The notes under the pieces are model-generated. The model did not search any database, was not told where the DNA came from, and saw only the letters and a list, made by a program, of their open reading frames with translations. Below, piece after piece: positions 35,300 to 44,687 of a DNA stretch of 64,000 bases. A program made the position numbers and the translations under genes. The DNA comes from an uncultured Gammaproteobacteria bacterium (GTDB lineage Bacteria > Pseudomonadota > Gammaproteobacteria > HK1): contig OY282353.1 in assembly GCA_958295465.1 (NCBI GenBank), forward strand, positions 2,595,001 to 2,659,000, read 5' to 3'. The stretch's first letter is position 1, and each line of letters opens with the position of its first letter.

Positions 35300-36583
35300 T
35301 CACCGCGGGCCGACCTGTTCGTGCCTCGGCGCCCGTTCGGGCAACACCCCGCGGGGCGCGAAGCGCAGCACCAGGGTGATGGTGAGCCCGATCACGAACA
35401 CCCGCATCTGCAAGGCGCGGCTCTGGAGGTCGGACGGCGCATCCCATCCGAACCAGGCGTCGCCGAGGTCCCGCAGGGCGTCGAAGAGGAGCAGCGCGGC
35501 CGGCTCGGACAGGGTCCAGATGATGTAGACGAGCAGCGCGCCCACGATGGCCCCGAGGTTGTTCCCGCTGCCGCCCAGGATCACCATCACCCAGACGAGG
35601 AAGGTGTAGTTCAGGGGCAGGAAGCCGGCGGGGTCGAAGATGCGCACGAAGCTCACCAGCGCCGCCCCCCCGATCCCGATGAGGATCGAGCCGAGGACGA
35701 AGATCTCCAGCCGCCGGCGGTTGACGTCCTTGCCCATCGCGGCGGCCGAGACCTCGTTGTCGCGGATGGCGCGCATCATCCGCCCCCACGGCGCTCGGTA
35801 CGCGCGTTCGAGCAGGACGTAGATGGCGACGACCATGGCGGCGGTCAGGCACAGGTAGCCGGCACGGGCCCACACGAAACCGACCTCGTCCGGTGTGGGC
35901 ACCGGCCAGGGCAGCGGCGAGACGGTGAGCGTGCCGCGCGTGAGCCAGTCCGCGTTCTTGAGGAACGCCTTGATGATCTCCGCGATCCCCAGGGTCGCGA
36001 TCGCGAGGTAGTCGCTGCGAAGGCCCAGGCAGATGCGTCCGATGGGCCAGGCGACGAGCCCCGCCAGCGCCCCGCCCGCGAGCCATCCGGTCCACGCAGG
36101 CAGCCCGAGGCCCCCGACGAACCCCGCGTTGGCCTCGATCTCGCCGGCCACCGGGTCCAGCGCGGTGGTCACGACCAGGTAGACCGCTGCCGCCGCGGCG
36201 ATGGTGGCGGCGGTGCATAGCCCACGCGGCACGCCGAGGCGGTGGAGCCGGCTGATCGCGAACACGACTGCGATTCCCAGCACGGCGTAGAGCCCCACCC
36301 GGGCCAGCTCCGCCGCGCTCCCGGAATTCAGGAAATCCTCGTTGACCGGATAGGAGAGCAGCACGCTCGCGAACCCCCCGAGCGCGACGAAGCCCACCAC
36401 CCCGACGTTGAACAATCCCCCGTAGCCCCACTGGATCCCGAGCCCGAGCGCGAGGATCGCGTAGCAGCTCGCCTCCACCAGCATCCGCAGGGTATAGGCC
36501 GTCCCCAGCCACGCCTGGATGAGGCCCACCATCACCACGAGCCCGGCCAGCAGCGCGAGTTCCCGAACCGCGAGCCGGTTCAC
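35300..36583 (-). CDS. livM: Branched-chain amino acid-type ABC permease LivM
   Basis: Inner-membrane permease of a HAAT-type ABC importer, 427 residues. Many hydrophobic segments. The family motif GYGGLFNVGVVGFVALGGFAS is near residue 62. The EAA-like loop GRMMRAIRDNEVSAAAMGKDV is near 270. GTG at 36583 is chosen because GGAGAGG stands before it and the protein then starts at the first membrane helix. It is last in the livGFHM order of transcription. No periplasmic binding protein is present in the window. Confidence 0.9.
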   Translation of the reverse strand: MNRLAVRELALLAGLVVMVGLIQAWLGTAYTLRMLVEASCYAILALGLGIQWGYGGLFNVGVVGFVALGGFASVLLSYPVNEDFLNSGSAAELARVGLYAVLGIAVVFAISRLHRLGVPRGLCTAATIAAAAAVYLVVTTALDPVAGEIEANAGFVGGLGLPAWTGWLAGGALAGLVAWPIGRICLGLRSDYLAIATLGIAEIIKAFLKNADWLTRGTLTVSPLPWPVPTPDEVGFVWARAGYLCLTAAMVVAIYVLLERAYRAPWGRMMRAIRDNEVSAAAMGKDVNRRRLEIFVLGSILIGIGGAALVSFVRIFDPAGFLPLNYTFLVWVMVILGGSGNNLGAIVGALLVYIIWTLSEPAALLLFDALRDLGDAWFGWDAPSDLQSRALQMRVFVIGLTITLVLRFAPRGVLPERAPRHEQVGPR

Positions 36584-36713
36584 CGTATCCTCTCCCGGGC
36601 CTTGGGAACGGCGCATCCTGCGAACGTGAGCGTGCCGCCGGTGGCCGGAAACCTCTCCGGCCCGGCGCTGGCGATCATCGCCGCCCGCGCAAGCTCCCGG
36701 CCCGCGAGCCACT

Positions 36714-37718
36714 TCACAGCACACGCCCCCGGAAGATCCCGGTCGGGCGCCAGACGAGCACCACCACCAGGATGAAGAACGGCACCACGATCTTGTACTC
36801 CGGGGGGACGAAGGCGAGCTTGGTGGGTATCTCGACGGTCTCCGGCAGCACCGGCGCCAGCACCCGCAGCAACACCGACCAGTTGAACACCGAGAGCGTC
36901 TCCGCGAAGCCCACCAGGAACCCCCCGGCGATCGCCCCGTAGGGCTGGCCCACCCCGCCGACGATGGCGGCGGCGAAGATCGGCAGCAGCAGGCTGAAGC
37001 TCAAGTCCGGCTTCAGCGTCACGTCCAGGCTGAGCATGGTGCCCCCGGCCGCCGCGAGCCCCCCGGCGATGATCCACGTCGTCCGCGCCACCAGCTCGGT
37101 GTCGATGCCGGAGACGCGGGCGAGATCGGCGTTGTCCGACGTCGCCCGCATCGCCTTGCCCAGGCGCGACCGGGTGAGGAAGTAGTGCAGTGCGACCACC
37201 GCGGCGGCGGTGAGCAGCACCAGCAGGACCTGCGGCTCGGTGACGATGATCGGCCGGTCCGCGAGGTCGAAGGGCAGCGCGATGTGGAAGATGTCCTTGC
37301 GCTCCCCGGTGAAGAAGCTGCGCGGCGCGGTGCCGGCGAACAGGCGCACCAGCCCCTGGAGCATCAGGGTGACTCCGATGGAGGCCATGACCAGCACGAT
37401 CGGCCGCGCCCCGCGCTCGCGCAGCGGCCGGTAGAACGTCCGGTCGAGACCCATCGCGAGCAGCGCGGTGGCGATCATCGCCAGCGGCAGCGCCACGAAG
37501 CCGATCGGCAGGGGCGTACTCACGCCGAGCGCGTGCAGCCCCGCTGCGCCGGCCAGCGCCGCGAAGGCGCCCGCGGTCATCAGGTCCCCGTGGGCGAAGT
37601 GGGCGAAGCGCAGGATGCCGAAGACCAGGGTCACGCCGACCGCGCCCAGCGCGTAGATGCTGCCGATCACGGTACCGGCGACGAGCACCTTGTTGACGAA
37701 GAAGACCAGCTCGTTCAC
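36714..37718 (-). CDS. livH: Branched-chain amino acid-type ABC permease LivH
   Basis: 334-residue permease with about nine helices. Family marks are GSIYALGAVGVTLVFGILRFAHFAHGDLM at the N-terminus (in parts) and the cytoplasmic loop GKAMRATSDNADLARVSGID near 190. It is separated from livM by 130 bases and from livF by 21. The substrate may be amino acids, amides or urea-like compounds. Confidence 0.9.
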   Translation of the reverse strand: MNELVFFVNKVLVAGTVIGSIYALGAVGVTLVFGILRFAHFAHGDLMTAGAFAALAGAAGLHALGVSTPLPIGFVALPLAMIATALLAMGLDRTFYRPLRERGARPIVLVMASIGVTLMLQGLVRLFAGTAPRSFFTGERKDIFHIALPFDLADRPIIVTEPQVLLVLLTAAAVVALHYFLTRSRLGKAMRATSDNADLARVSGIDTELVARTTWIIAGGLAAAGGTMLSLDVTLKPDLSFSLLLPIFAAAIVGGVGQPYGAIAGGFLVGFAETLSVFNWSVLLRVLAPVLPETVEIPTKLAFVPPEYKIVVPFFILVVVLVWRPTGIFRGRVL

Positions 37719-37739
37719 GGCGGGGGCATCAACGTGCCT

Positions 37740-38441
37740 TCAACCCCCGAGGAAGCTGCGGGCGACCTCCGGGTCGGCGAGCAGCTTCTGGCCGGTGTCG
37801 GTGAAGCGGTTGCGGCCCGAGGCGAGCACGAAGCCCTTGTGGGCGATGCCGAGCGCCTGCCTGGCGTTCTGCTCCACCATCAGCACCCCCACCCCGGTGG
37901 CGTTGACGGCGAGGATCTGCTCGAAGACCTGGGACATGAACAGCGGCGAGAGCCCGGCGGTGGGCTCGTCGAGCAGCAGGAGCCGGGGCTCGACCATCAG
38001 GGCACGGCCCATCGCGACCATCTGCCGCTGGCCGCCGGAGAGCTCGCCGGCGGGCTGGCCGCGCTTGTCCCGGAGCGGGGGGAACAGCGCGTAGATCCGC
38101 TCGACGAGGTGCCGGTAGTCGTCGCGGCGCACGAAGGCGCCCATCTCCAGGTTCTCCTGCACCGTCAGGGTCTCGAAGACGTTGCGCTCCTGCGGCACGA
38201 AGGACATGCCCCGCCGGACCAGCGACTCCGGCGTGGCGTTGGTCACGTCCGCGCCGTCGAAACGGACGCTCCCCTCGCTCACCCGGAGCAGGCCGAACAG
38301 CGCTTTCAGCGTGGTGGACTTGCCCGCCCCGTTGGGGCCGATGACGACCCCGATCTCCCCCGCTTCCAGCGCGAGCGACACACCGTCGAGGATGTTCATC
38401 TCCCCGTAGCCGGCGTGCAGGTTCGCCGCTTCGACGAGCAT
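37740..38441 (-). CDS. livF: ABC transporter ATPase LivF
   Basis: 233-residue ATPase. Walker A is GPNGAGKST near residue 36, Q-loop FVPQERNVFETLTV near 82, signature LSGGQRQ near 136, Walker B LLLLDEPTAGLSP near 154. The switch His position reads MVEQN, typical of LivF. It sits directly before livH. The partner livG lies upstream across an unusual 408-bp spacer. Confidence 0.92.
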   Translation of the reverse strand: MLVEAANLHAGYGEMNILDGVSLALEAGEIGVVIGPNGAGKSTTLKALFGLLRVSEGSVRFDGADVTNATPESLVRRGMSFVPQERNVFETLTVQENLEMGAFVRRDDYRHLVERIYALFPPLRDKRGQPAGELSGGQRQMVAMGRALMVEPRLLLLDEPTAGLSPLFMSQVFEQILAVNATGVGVLMVEQNARQALGIAHKGFVLASGRNRFTDTGQKLLADPEVARSFLGG

Positions 38442-38654
38442 GTCAGCCCCGACGGCCGCCGGGCGGCCCCGCTGTCGCGCATGAAACGTTCCGGACGTTC
38501 ATTCGAGGCCGAACGCTGCGGACGTCGCCCGCGCCATCCGCGGCGCGGAGCCGGGTGCCTGAACCTCGCTCTCGCGTCTGCGGAACAGGCCGCCCGAGTC
38601 TAAGAAAATGTATCCGTAAATTCAATGTGTTAAATGATTTTACGTACAAGGACA

Positions 38655-38830
38655 AGCCTCCGGCGATGCCCGGCTCGTCCAGCCTGCCTGCCGGAAGGGC
38701 GGCCCGGCAGCGCCGGCGTTCCCCGGACAGGTTTCCGGCGGCGTCCGGCCTGCCCACCGGACGGACGGCCCGATGACGCCGACGCCCATTGGACGGGTTT
38801 CTCGCCATATCCGGCCTCCCCGCCGGCGGC
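38655..38830. repeat. 66-bp tandem repeat between livG and livF
   Basis: About 2.6 imperfect copies of a 66-bp unit (blocks GGCCGTCCGTCCGG, GGAAACCTGTCC and GAAACCCGTCC on the minus strand). The 408-bp spacer 38442-38849 also has an AT-rich stretch at 38600-38645. No gene was recognised in it. livG and livF are normally adjacent. Confidence 0.5.
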
Positions 38831-38849
38831 GCGCTCGCATCGGCCGTGA

Positions 38850-39638
38850 TCATCGCCTTGCCCCGCCGCCGTTCGAAGCGTCCCCAAAATAGGCCGCGAC
38901 GACCTCCGGATTGGCCTTTGCCTCGTCCAGGGCGCCCTCCATCAGCACCCGGCCCTGCGTCATCACGATCACCGGATCGCAGAGCCGGGCGATGAGGTCC
39001 ATGTCGTGCTCGATCACGAAGAAGGTGTAGCCGTGCTCCCGGTTGAGGCGCTCGATGTTGTCCAGCAGCTTGTTGAGAAGGGTGCGGTTGACCCCGGCGC
39101 CGATCTCGTCGAGCAGCACGACCTTGGCGTCGGCCATCATCGTGCGCCCGAGCTCCAGGAGCTTCTTCTGTCCGCCGGAGAGGTTGCCCGCGAGCTCGTT
39201 CTTCACGTGGGCGAGGCCGATGAAGCCGATGACCTCCTCCGCCCGCGCCCGGATCCGCCCCTCCTCGCACCGCACCCGGCCGCGCCTGAACCAGGCCGCG
39301 TCGAGATGCTCGCCCGACTGGTTCGCCGGGACCACCATCAGGTTCTCCAGCGCCGACATGCGGGCGAACTCGTGCGGGATCTGGAAGGTGCGCAGCAGGC
39401 CGAGGGCGAAGCGGCGGTGGGCGGGCAGGCGGGTCACGTCCCGGCCGTCGAACAGGATGGCCCCGCCGTCGGCGGGCCAGGCGCCCGTCACCATGTTGAA
39501 CAGGGTGGTCTTGCCCGCTCCGTTCGGGCCGATGAGCCCGGTGACGGAGCCCGCCTCGACCGTCAGGCTGCACCGGTCGACCGCGCACAGCCCGCCGAAA
39601 CGTTTGACCGCGTCCCGGACCTCGATGATGGCAGGCAC
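38850..39638 (-). CDS. livG: ABC transporter ATPase LivG
   Basis: 262-residue ATPase with all motifs: Walker A GPNGAGKTT, Q-loop LLRTFQIPHEFARMS, signature LSGGQKK, Walker B VVLLDEIGAGVN and switch VIEHDM. Walker B has IGAG where many have PxAG. The C-terminus has the LivG helix (NPEVVAAYFG). GTG at 39638 gives a family-like start (VPAIIEVRDAVKRFGGL). An ATG at 39677 adds 13 residues. Confidence 0.9.
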   Translation of the reverse strand: MPAIIEVRDAVKRFGGLCAVDRCSLTVEAGSVTGLIGPNGAGKTTLFNMVTGAWPADGGAILFDGRDVTRLPAHRRFALGLLRTFQIPHEFARMSALENLMVVPANQSGEHLDAAWFRRGRVRCEEGRIRARAEEVIGFIGLAHVKNELAGNLSGGQKKLLELGRTMMADAKVVLLDEIGAGVNRTLLNKLLDNIERLNREHGYTFFVIEHDMDLIARLCDPVIVMTQGRVLMEGALDEAKANPEVVAAYFGDASNGGGARR

Positions 39639-39810
39639 GCTCTCCCCCGGATGCGAAGTCCCGAATCCACGCGCCAATCCATGCCCGGGATTCGCCGGGG
39701 AAGCCTACTACGCCGTGGGGCGGTATGGATCGGTGCGGATCACACCCTCACCCGGGTGCGGACCGCGGGCGAGGGCGAACACTACGCCGGGGATGGCGTG
39801 GATCGGTGCG

Positions 39811-40157
39811 GACCACCGGGACGGCCTCCCGGAACGGACCATCGGGACAGACTACCGGAACGGACCACCGGGACAGACCACCGGGACAGACCACCGGGAC
39901 AGACCACCGGGACAGACCACCGGGACAGACCACCGGGACAGACCACCGGAACGGACCACCGGAACGGACCACCGGAACGGACCACCGGAACGGACCACCG
40001 GAACGGACCACCGGAACGGACCACCGGAACGGACCACCGGAACGGACCACCGGAACGGACCACCGGAACGGACCACCGGAACGGACCACCGGGACAGACC
40101 ACCGGGACAGACCACCGGAACGGACCACCGGGACAGACCACCGAGACAGACCACCGG
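39811..40157. repeat. 13-bp minisatellite, about 27 units
   Basis: Exact head-to-tail array with unit GACCACCGGGACA or GACCACCGGAACG. From 39811 every thirteenth base begins a unit up to the partial unit at 40149. The two variants form blocks: mostly the first at 39863-39940, the second at 39941-40084, then a mix. Units 2, 3 and 4 carry point changes. Because 13 is not a multiple of 3, each frame reads the same 13-residue peptide and none is closed. It starts where the hydantoinase relic ends. Confidence 0.97.
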
Positions 40158-40372
40158 CGTCTCCGCACCCTGCCGGCCAGCCTCGAACATCAGGGCGCCG
40201 CCGGCGTCCACCTCGATCGTCCAGCCCGGCGGCGCCACCGTGGCGCCGCCCGCCTCTTCGATGATGGCCGGCCCTTCGATCCGCCGGCTCCGTACGCGAT
40301 GAGGCCGGTGAACGTTCCGCCGACGTCCACCCCGACACGACAGGGTCCCTGGGAACCGGTCATCGTCGCCAC
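40158..40372 (-). pseudogene. Hydantoinase A / oxoprolinase (HyuA), internally deleted
   Basis: The first piece reads MATMTGSQGPCRVGVDVGGT then FTGLIAYGAGG, the N-terminal phosphate-binding loop of HyuA-type ATPases with the usual Asp of GGTFTD changed to Gly. In the next frame it passes straight to the C-terminus (EGPAIIEEAGGATVAPPGW, then TIEVDAGGALMFEAG). More than 500 residues are missing. The remnant ends at the minisatellite. Confidence 0.8.
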
Positions 40373-40447
40373 CGTTCCGCCGTCACCGCCGCGTCGATCC
40401 CGGCGCCGGACTTCAGCGGACAGGCCGCGATGCCGGTGAGGACGAGC

Positions 40448-41080
40448 TCATCCGTCGCCGTCCACCCGCGACCATCGCGTCTTCAGCGACGGGTAGTGGC
40501 GCGCGATCCACTGGAGCGCGATGATCGTCTTGGCGTTGACGATCCTGCCTTCGTCGAGCAGCGCCACCGCGTCCGGTACCGGCATCACGGCAACTCGGAT
40601 GTCCTCGCCCTCCTCGGCCAGTCCGTGCAGCCCGCCGACTCCTTCGCTGTCCACCTGCCCGCAGAACAGGCGCACCGTCTCGGTGGTCGCGCCGGGGCTC
40701 GTGAGGAACGTCGCGATGGGAACGAGATCGGTGACGACGCAGCCCGCTTCCTCCAGCGCCTCGCGGCGCGCCAACGCCTCCGGGGTCTCTCCGGGCTCCA
40801 TGACCCCGGCCACGCATTCCAGGAGCCACGGCTCCCGATCCGCGGCCCATGCGCCGGGCCGGAACTGCTCGATGAGCACGACGCGGTCCCGCACGGGGTC
40901 CACGGGAAGCACCGCGGCGACCCTGCCGCGTTCGAGGATCTCGCGTGTGACCACCGGCCCGAGGCCGCCCGCGAACTGCCGGTGTCGCAAGCGGTAGCGA
41001 TCGAGACGGAAGTAACCGTCATGGACGACCTCCGCCCCGATCAGTTCGACGTCTTCGTCGGCCACCTCGCGACCTCCCAT
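40448..41080 (-). CDS. NUDIX hydrolase, ADP-ribose pyrophosphatase-like
   Basis: 210-residue NudF-like protein. The Nudix box is GVMEPGETPEALARREALEEAG near residues 93-114, preceded by the substrate loop EQFRPGAW. The C-terminus (AKTIIALQWIARHY) matches ADP-ribose pyrophosphatases. The ATG at 41080 is used. An earlier start would overlap the TPR gene. Transcribed just downstream of the TPR protein. Confidence 0.87.
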   Translation of the reverse strand: MGGREVADEDVELIGAEVVHDGYFRLDRYRLRHRQFAGGLGPVVTREILERGRVAAVLPVDPVRDRVVLIEQFRPGAWAADREPWLLECVAGVMEPGETPEALARREALEEAGCVVTDLVPIATFLTSPGATTETVRLFCGQVDSEGVGGLHGLAEEGEDIRVAVMPVPDAVALLDEGRIVNAKTIIALQWIARHYPSLKTRWSRVDGDG

Positions 41081-41103
41081 CCCACCGGCGTCCCCGAAAG
41101 GGG

Positions 41104-42045
41104 TTACCCGGACTGGCGTTGTGCGGTGACCCACAAGAGTCGCTGCACCCGATACGCCGCCTCCGGGTCGATCCTTGCCACCGCCGGCACCAGCTCGCTC
41201 GCGGCGCGAAGCTCACCGGCGCGGACGAGCAGGGTGGCCGCGCCTTCGAGCGCATACGCAGCCTCGGGCCAGCGCCGCATCGCCCACAGCACGTTGCCCA
41301 TTTCGCCCCAGACGACATGAAGGTCCGGCTGGATACGTGCGGCGGCGCGGTAATGGGCGAGGGCATCGACGAGCCGTCCTTCCCACGCCGCCCGGCGGGC
41401 CACATTGATCGCGTCCGCGACGGCGTTGTCGTCCACCGCCGCGCTGCCTGGGCGGGCCGGCGGAGGAGGACGCGAGAGCGGATGCTCGAACCATGGATCC
41501 GGCGGTGGGGGGATGCCGGAGTCATCCGCGCTTGCCCGGGTGCTGCCCGTTTCGGGGGCTCGTGGAGGGATCGGAGCGCCGGGCGCCGGCCCTGCGCCGG
41601 TCCCGGCGGCATCGGAGGCCGTCGCGCCGGTGGGTGTGGTGGTGGGTGCGGCAGGACCGGAGGGTACGGAATCACCGCTCGCGGGCGCCATTGCGATGCG
41701 CGCGCCGTCGCCGGTGGCGGCAGAGGCGGGCGCCGGGGCCGTCCCGGTGATGCCCGCCGAGCCGGTCCGGAGCGACGGGCTCCCGGCTGCCGCATCGGGG
41801 TTCGGCGACGTGGCCGGGAGCCGGTCCGCCGCTGCCGGGGGAACGGATGCGGCCGTGGTCTCGATACCGGTGGATCCGCTCGCACCGGCGCCGGACCCGG
41901 CCGTCGCGCCGGTGGGTGCCGGGGCCGCCGCCGTCTCCGTCGCCGCCGGCGTTTCCGTCGGGGGCGGGGCGTCGAAGATCCATACCGCGAGCGCCCACAG
42001 CACGGTGCCCAGAATGAGAAGCCTGATTCCGGAAAGTCGAGTCAT
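41104..42045 (-). CDS. Membrane-anchored TPR protein with Pro/Ala-rich linker
   Basis: 313 residues. One N-terminal membrane anchor (IRLLILGTVLWALAVWIF), then about 170 residues dominated by Ala, Pro, Thr, Gly and Ser, then TPR-like helices (ARRAAWEGRLVDALAHYRAAARIQPDLHVVW, in parts) from about residue 212. It probably acts in the periplasm as an adaptor. No specific partner can be named. The low-complexity part is part of a local cluster of such expansions (with the amidohydrolase and glyS). Confidence 0.7.
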   Translation of the reverse strand: MTRLSGIRLLILGTVLWALAVWIFDAPPPTETPAATETAAAPAPTGATAGSGAGASGSTGIETTAASVPPAAADRLPATSPNPDAAAGSPSLRTGSAGITGTAPAPASAATGDGARIAMAPASGDSVPSGPAAPTTTPTGATASDAAGTGAGPAPGAPIPPRAPETGSTRASADDSGIPPPPDPWFEHPLSRPPPPARPGSAAVDDNAVADAINVARRAAWEGRLVDALAHYRAAARIQPDLHVVWGEMGNVLWAMRRWPEAAYALEGAATLLVRAGELRAASELVPAVARIDPEAAYRVQRLLWVTAQRQSG

Positions 42046-42229
42046 GATGTCGTGGTTCGCGACCGGCCCGGGTGCCGGTGGTCATGATAGCCCGATCGGC
42101 GGGTGATGCGCCCGCGCCGCGGCTCTTGCGCCGTTGTCTTGCGGGCTGCCGGGCGAGGCCGGTTCGGTCAACCGCCGCCGTGGATGCGGCGGAAGGCGTC
42201 GTGCCCCTCTCCGTCCGGCGCGCATCCAC

Positions 42230-42994
42230 TCAGCCAGCGCTGCGGATGCGGCGGAGGGTGTCGTCGATCCACTGCTCGGCGATCCGGTTGACCTCCGCCG
42301 CGCTCCGCCCGGCAGCTTCGATCGGTGTGCCGATGACCACGCGGATGGTCCCGGGGAACTTGAAGAAGCTGTTTTTCGGCCAGCAGTCCCCGGCATTGTG
42401 CGCGACCGGAACCGCGGGGCGGCCGGTGTGGACGGCGAGGCGGGCGCCGCCCTTCTTGAACGGCCGCCTCACGCCCGCGGGGGTGCGGGTGCCTTCGGGG
42501 AATACGACCACCCAGCATCCGCTCGCGAGCCGCTCCGCGCCCTGGGAGAGCATCTGCTCGAAGGCGTCGAGCCCGGCGCCGCGGTCGATCGCGATCGGGC
42601 GCATCGTCGCGAGCCCCCACCCGAAGAAGGGGATGCGGAGCAGCTCGCGTTTCAGCACCCAGACCTGCGGCGCGAAGTAGCGTTGCAGGGCCAGCGTCTC
42701 CCAGGCGGATTCATGCCTGGCGAGGACCACGGCAGGTTCGGCCGGAACGTTTTCGAGGCCCTCGACCTCGCAACGCACGCCGCACGTCACCGAGAGCCAG
42801 TACACGTTGAAGCGGCTCCACCGCGTGACCGCGCGCCAGCGAAACCGGTAGGGCAGCAACGTCGAGGCCAGCGCGATCGGGGTGAAGACCAGGGTCGAGC
42901 ACACCAGGCCGAGCGCGAACAGGGAAGAGCGGACGAACACGCCGGGCGTCACCATCCGTCCGGTGGGGGCACCGCCCGCACCGTGCGCGGTCAC
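42230..42994 (-). CDS. plsC: 1-acyl-sn-glycerol-3-phosphate acyltransferase
   Basis: 254-residue phosphatidic-acid-forming enzyme. An N-terminal membrane segment is followed by the catalytic HX4D-type motif, here HESAWE with Glu in place of Asp, as in many beta/gamma proteobacterial homologues. The FPEGTRTP motif (near residue 165) and IVIGTPI-like end are present. plsC near glyS/glyQ is the usual order. The amidohydrolase lies between. Confidence 0.88.
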   Translation of the reverse strand: MTAHGAGGAPTGRMVTPGVFVRSSLFALGLVCSTLVFTPIALASTLLPYRFRWRAVTRWSRFNVYWLSVTCGVRCEVEGLENVPAEPAVVLARHESAWETLALQRYFAPQVWVLKRELLRIPFFGWGLATMRPIAIDRGAGLDAFEQMLSQGAERLASGCWVVVFPEGTRTPAGVRRPFKKGGARLAVHTGRPAVPVAHNAGDCWPKNSFFKFPGTIRVVIGTPIEAAGRSAAEVNRIAEQWIDDTLRRIRSAG

Positions 42995-43211
42995 CGGAGC
43001 GCTCCCGGCCTGTCCGGTGCGATCAACGCCGGTGCATTGCCGTCACACCATCGCATCAACGGATCACCACCACGCTTTCCGCCGCCTCGTTGGCTCCTCT
43101 CCGGACCGTCCGACGACCCTGAGCGGCGACCGCCGGCGCAGTCGCCGTTCGCATCCCGGCTGGTGGATCGCATCGCCCTGTCGATGGTGGCTCCGGTTGC
43201 CGCGATTCATC

Positions 43212-44687
43212 TCATTGACCGGCCGGCGGCTTGGTCGGCGGATCGAGGTGTCGTGCGGTCTCGAATATGCGCGGGGAGAAACGTGCCCCATGCCGGCTCA
43301 CAGTGCGCTTGAGCACGAAGTCGAACATGAGGGGGTTGTGGTCCTGGATCGCTTCGAGCACCGGCACGGCCTCCGCCGCCAGGAAGCCGAGACCGGCCAT
43401 TTCGTCGAGGTCGAACAGGGCCGGAACGCCGGGCAGAGGATAGTCGGAGCCGTTGAGCAGCCGATCGTGCCAGTCGGTGCGCTCCAGGACCTTGCCGAGC
43501 GCGCCGGGGAAACGGTTCGCCTGGGTCAGGGCGGAGACGTCACCCATGAGGAGATGCTCGTAGCGGGGATCGTCCATCAGCCTCGCGAAGAGGTCGACGT
43601 TGGGCACGACCGGACCACCGGGACCGGCATCGAGATCGACCCCGGCTCCGAACGATGCGCAGTGCGCGACGATCACCCGGACCCCGTGATCGAGAGCCCG
43701 TCGCACTCGGAGCGGGTTCCCGAGGGTGTCGTCGCCTGTGCCGCGGACCGCGCGCTCCCTCCCGCCGTGCGTGAGCAGGGGGATGCGGTGCCGGGCGAGC
43801 GCCCGGTAGAAGGGGTCGCATCTCGGCGAGGCAGGATCGATCCCCATCGCGTTCGGGAGCCACTTCACCGCCCGCGCGCCGCCCGCGACTGCCGCGTCGA
43901 GCGCCTCCGCCGCGTCGGCGCGGTACGGATGCACGGACGCGGCCCACGCCAACTCGCCAGGGTAGCGCGCGGCGACGGTCCGGGCATACGTATCGGGGAC
44001 GTGGAAGGCGCTCGCCTCCGGACGGGCCTGCCCGCCGGCGTCGTAAACCTGGTCGAAGGCGAGCAGCATCAGGCGAGAGCCGGGCGCGGTGGCGCGATGA
44101 CACGCGAGGAGGCGGTCGAGGAATGCACGGCTGGCGTCTCCGTCCTCGCGGCGGACGCAGCTCGCATTGAGAAAGACGCGGTAGCGCGCGTACTGGAGCG
44201 GATTGCGCAGCGGCGATCGCATCTGTTCGCCGATCCAGGGACCGTCCTCGCCGTCGTTGTCCATGCCGGTACCGCCGCTCGTCCCATTGCCGGCGACGGC
44301 CCCGCGGCCCCCGTCGTCGGTGCCGGTCCCACCCGTCTCACCGCCGGTCCCCCTCACCCTGCCCTCGGTCCCGTTCGCCCCGCGGTCGTCACCGAGCAGG
44401 TGTACGTGGGCGTCGATGACCTTCGTGGGGTCGATGCCGTCGAACGCGCGGGCAACGATTTCGTGCGATGCGAGCGGTTCGGGGAGATCGGCGGCCAGGC
44501 AGGGGTTGAAGAGTCGCAGGGCGCGTGCATTCGCCGGTGCGAAGGCAGCCACGGCCGCGAGGCCGGCGAGCATCCGGCGCCTTGGAAAGCAGCGGGATCT
44601 TCGCCGCCGGTCACCGTGCATCGGCGCAACGTCCGTGACGCCGGGTTCCGCCGTGGGCGCGGCGGGAAGGGGCTCGCCGGCGCTCAC
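43212..44687 (-). CDS. Amidohydrolase_2 family metal-dependent hydrolase, exported
   Basis: 491-residue TIM-barrel protein. A basic, twin-Arg-like leader (PRRRMLAGLAAVAAFA) suggests Tat export. The first metal motif is IDAHVHLLG near residue 91 and a C-terminal Asp is in LLNGSDYPLPG near 415. A ~45-residue Gly/Thr/Asn/Asp-rich insertion interrupts the domain just after HVHLLGDD, right beside the active site. The start overlaps the glyS stop (ATGA), so translation is coupled. Substrate unknown. Confidence 0.78.
   Translation of the reverse strand: MSAGEPLPAAPTAEPGVTDVAPMHGDRRRRSRCFPRRRMLAGLAAVAAFAPANARALRLFNPCLAADLPEPLASHEIVARAFDGIDPTKVIDAHVHLLGDDRGANGTEGRVRGTGGETGGTGTDDGGRGAVAGNGTSGGTGMDNDGEDGPWIGEQMRSPLRNPLQYARYRVFLNASCVRREDGDASRAFLDRLLACHRATAPGSRLMLLAFDQVYDAGGQARPEASAFHVPDTYARTVAARYPGELAWAASVHPYRADAAEALDAAVAGGARAVKWLPNAMGIDPASPRCDPFYRALARHRIPLLTHGGRERAVRGTGDDTLGNPLRVRRALDHGVRVIVAHCASFGAGVDLDAGPGGPVVPNVDLFARLMDDPRYEHLLMGDVSALTQANRFPGALGKVLERTDWHDRLLNGSDYPLPGVPALFDLDEMAGLGFLAAEAVPVLEAIQDHNPLMFDFVLKRTVSRHGARFSPRIFETARHLDPPTKPPAGQ

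Noticed and set aside
39811-40157. CRISPR array
   Set aside because: Units are 13 bp with no spacers and no cas genes nearby. It is a simple minisatellite.
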